A model generated the notes under the pieces. It was not told the DNA's origin, made no database searches, and was given only the letters and a program-made list of their open reading frames with translations. Source: Watersipora subatra (Eukaryota; Bryozoa; Gymnolaemata; Cheilostomatida; Watersiporidae). Taken from it: a stretch of 64,000 nt of DNA. Within the stretch, counting starts at the first letter, position 1; each line of letters starts with the position of its first letter. The stretch spans positions 15,423,869 through 15,487,868 of the forward strand of contig NC_088711.1 of the NCBI RefSeq assembly GCF_963576615.1, given 5' to 3'. The translations under genes and the position numbers were made by a program. Of the stretch, positions 63,191-64,000 are shown piece by piece.

Positions 63191-64000
63191 CTAGGAAAAA
63201 AAGTAAGTATCCAAAATAGCTGAACATAGTGTCAAGGATGTACATGTAGATATACATGTATATAGGTCATATCTAATTGGCTTCTAAAGCCAGGTACCAG
63301 TTTTTCCAGTTGCATTGCCAGTTGCTTATGGTTTATGGCTAGATATTAAATTGTTTATGATGGTTTCTTGTAATTCCTGTTCAGAAGATTAGTAGTTGTG
63401 GTAGTTCTGAACACGTTGCGCACATGTTATGCAGTAGGTATTGAGAATGATACAAACGCTCACCACAGAATGTACAATATAATATTTACAAACAGACTCA
63501 CTGCTCCCTCAATGCAAGATAGAAGAGGTCATCGTGATAAGAAAGAATAAAACTTGATCTGTCACATAGCAGCAGGGCTTATTGATAGTTTATTTTGCGG
63601 TGAATTGAAGCAAGCTAAATCACGAAAATTACAAAAAGTCAAAAGCTGAGCTGATTTGAGGTATTCACGTACAGGAGCAGTTATAAAAAATAAAATCAAT
63701 ATACCTGCCATACTTAATATACATGTATATATAAAAATCTCAAAGTTTGTCTGTGTGTAGTTCGGTTTGTCCAGCTATAGCTATTAAAATTTGGGAATGA
63801 AAAATCCGTATCGCAAAAGATTTGGTCTCGGAACCTCCTATTCATCAGGCAAGTACCTTACCATTTAGACTTGATGATTGATGAGACAAGATTGATGGAC
63901 TTATTGGGCAATATATGTTGCTATGTGAGTGAAAATATGCTACTACTCTCCATTATGACACAATGTAATTTTATGCTTGCTCTCACAACTCTTATTAGAA
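63191..64000. other. right edge: upstream Tctex1 intron and a SINE
   Basis: No further Tctex1 exon could be identified. At about 63715-63870 is another SINE copy on the minus strand: tRNA-like GTCTAAATGGTAAGGTACTT with box B GGAGGTTCCGAGACC, then the GGACAAACCGAACTACACAC tail related to repeat W. Confidence 0.5.

Overview
This window is AT-rich, intron-rich animal DNA, probably from a marine invertebrate. The evidence is spliced genes with GT/AG introns of 0.6-5.9 kb, a Kv2 potassium channel, a mitochondrial carrier, a Tctex1-type dynein light chain, tRNA-derived SINEs, cut-and-paste DNA transposons and many micro- and minisatellites. The lineage cannot be fixed from sequence alone; a lophotrochozoan is a guess. 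Nothing prokaryotic or viral was recognised.

Three protein genes can be supported. (1) 12264-23988 (+) is a complete six-exon SLC25 mitochondrial carrier of 307 aa, UCP / SLC25A14-A30-like, with all exon phases matching. (2) 45951-59963 (+) is a Shab-type (Kv2) voltage-gated K+ channel in five visible coding exons: T1 tetramerisation domain, S1-S6, TVGYGD filter and a short C-terminal tail. An upstream exon may be missing. (3) 61256-63190 (-) holds the last two exons of a Tctex1-domain gene (DYNLT4/5-like). It converges on the Kv2 gene and its 5' exons lie beyond the right edge.

By region: 1-12 kb is a transposon- and satellite-rich block. It has a hAT element with a transposase relic, a 16-bp satellite with a 235-bp higher-order repeat, two inverted copies of an unclassified tandem-repeat-bearing element, and a Tigger-like element nested inside another inverted-repeat element. 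12-24 kb is the carrier gene, with SINEs and a TA microsatellite in its introns. 24-46 kb has no recognisable coding exon; it holds two PIF/Harbinger-like MITEs, an inverted duplication, a foldback element, a TTAA-flanked MITE and several tandem arrays, and may include 5' non-coding parts of the Kv2 gene. 46-60 kb is the Kv2 gene, whose introns carry a second, longer TTAA-flanked MITE, a roughly 0.9-kb GATA array, 28-bp and 33-bp minisatellites and an unusual interleaved inverted repeat. 60-64 kb is the end of the Tctex1 gene.

The three genes look like ordinary housekeeping or neuronal neighbours and I see no functional link among them. I did not find a new multi-gene system. The more unusual signals are in the mobile and repetitive DNA and at the ends of the Kv2 protein.
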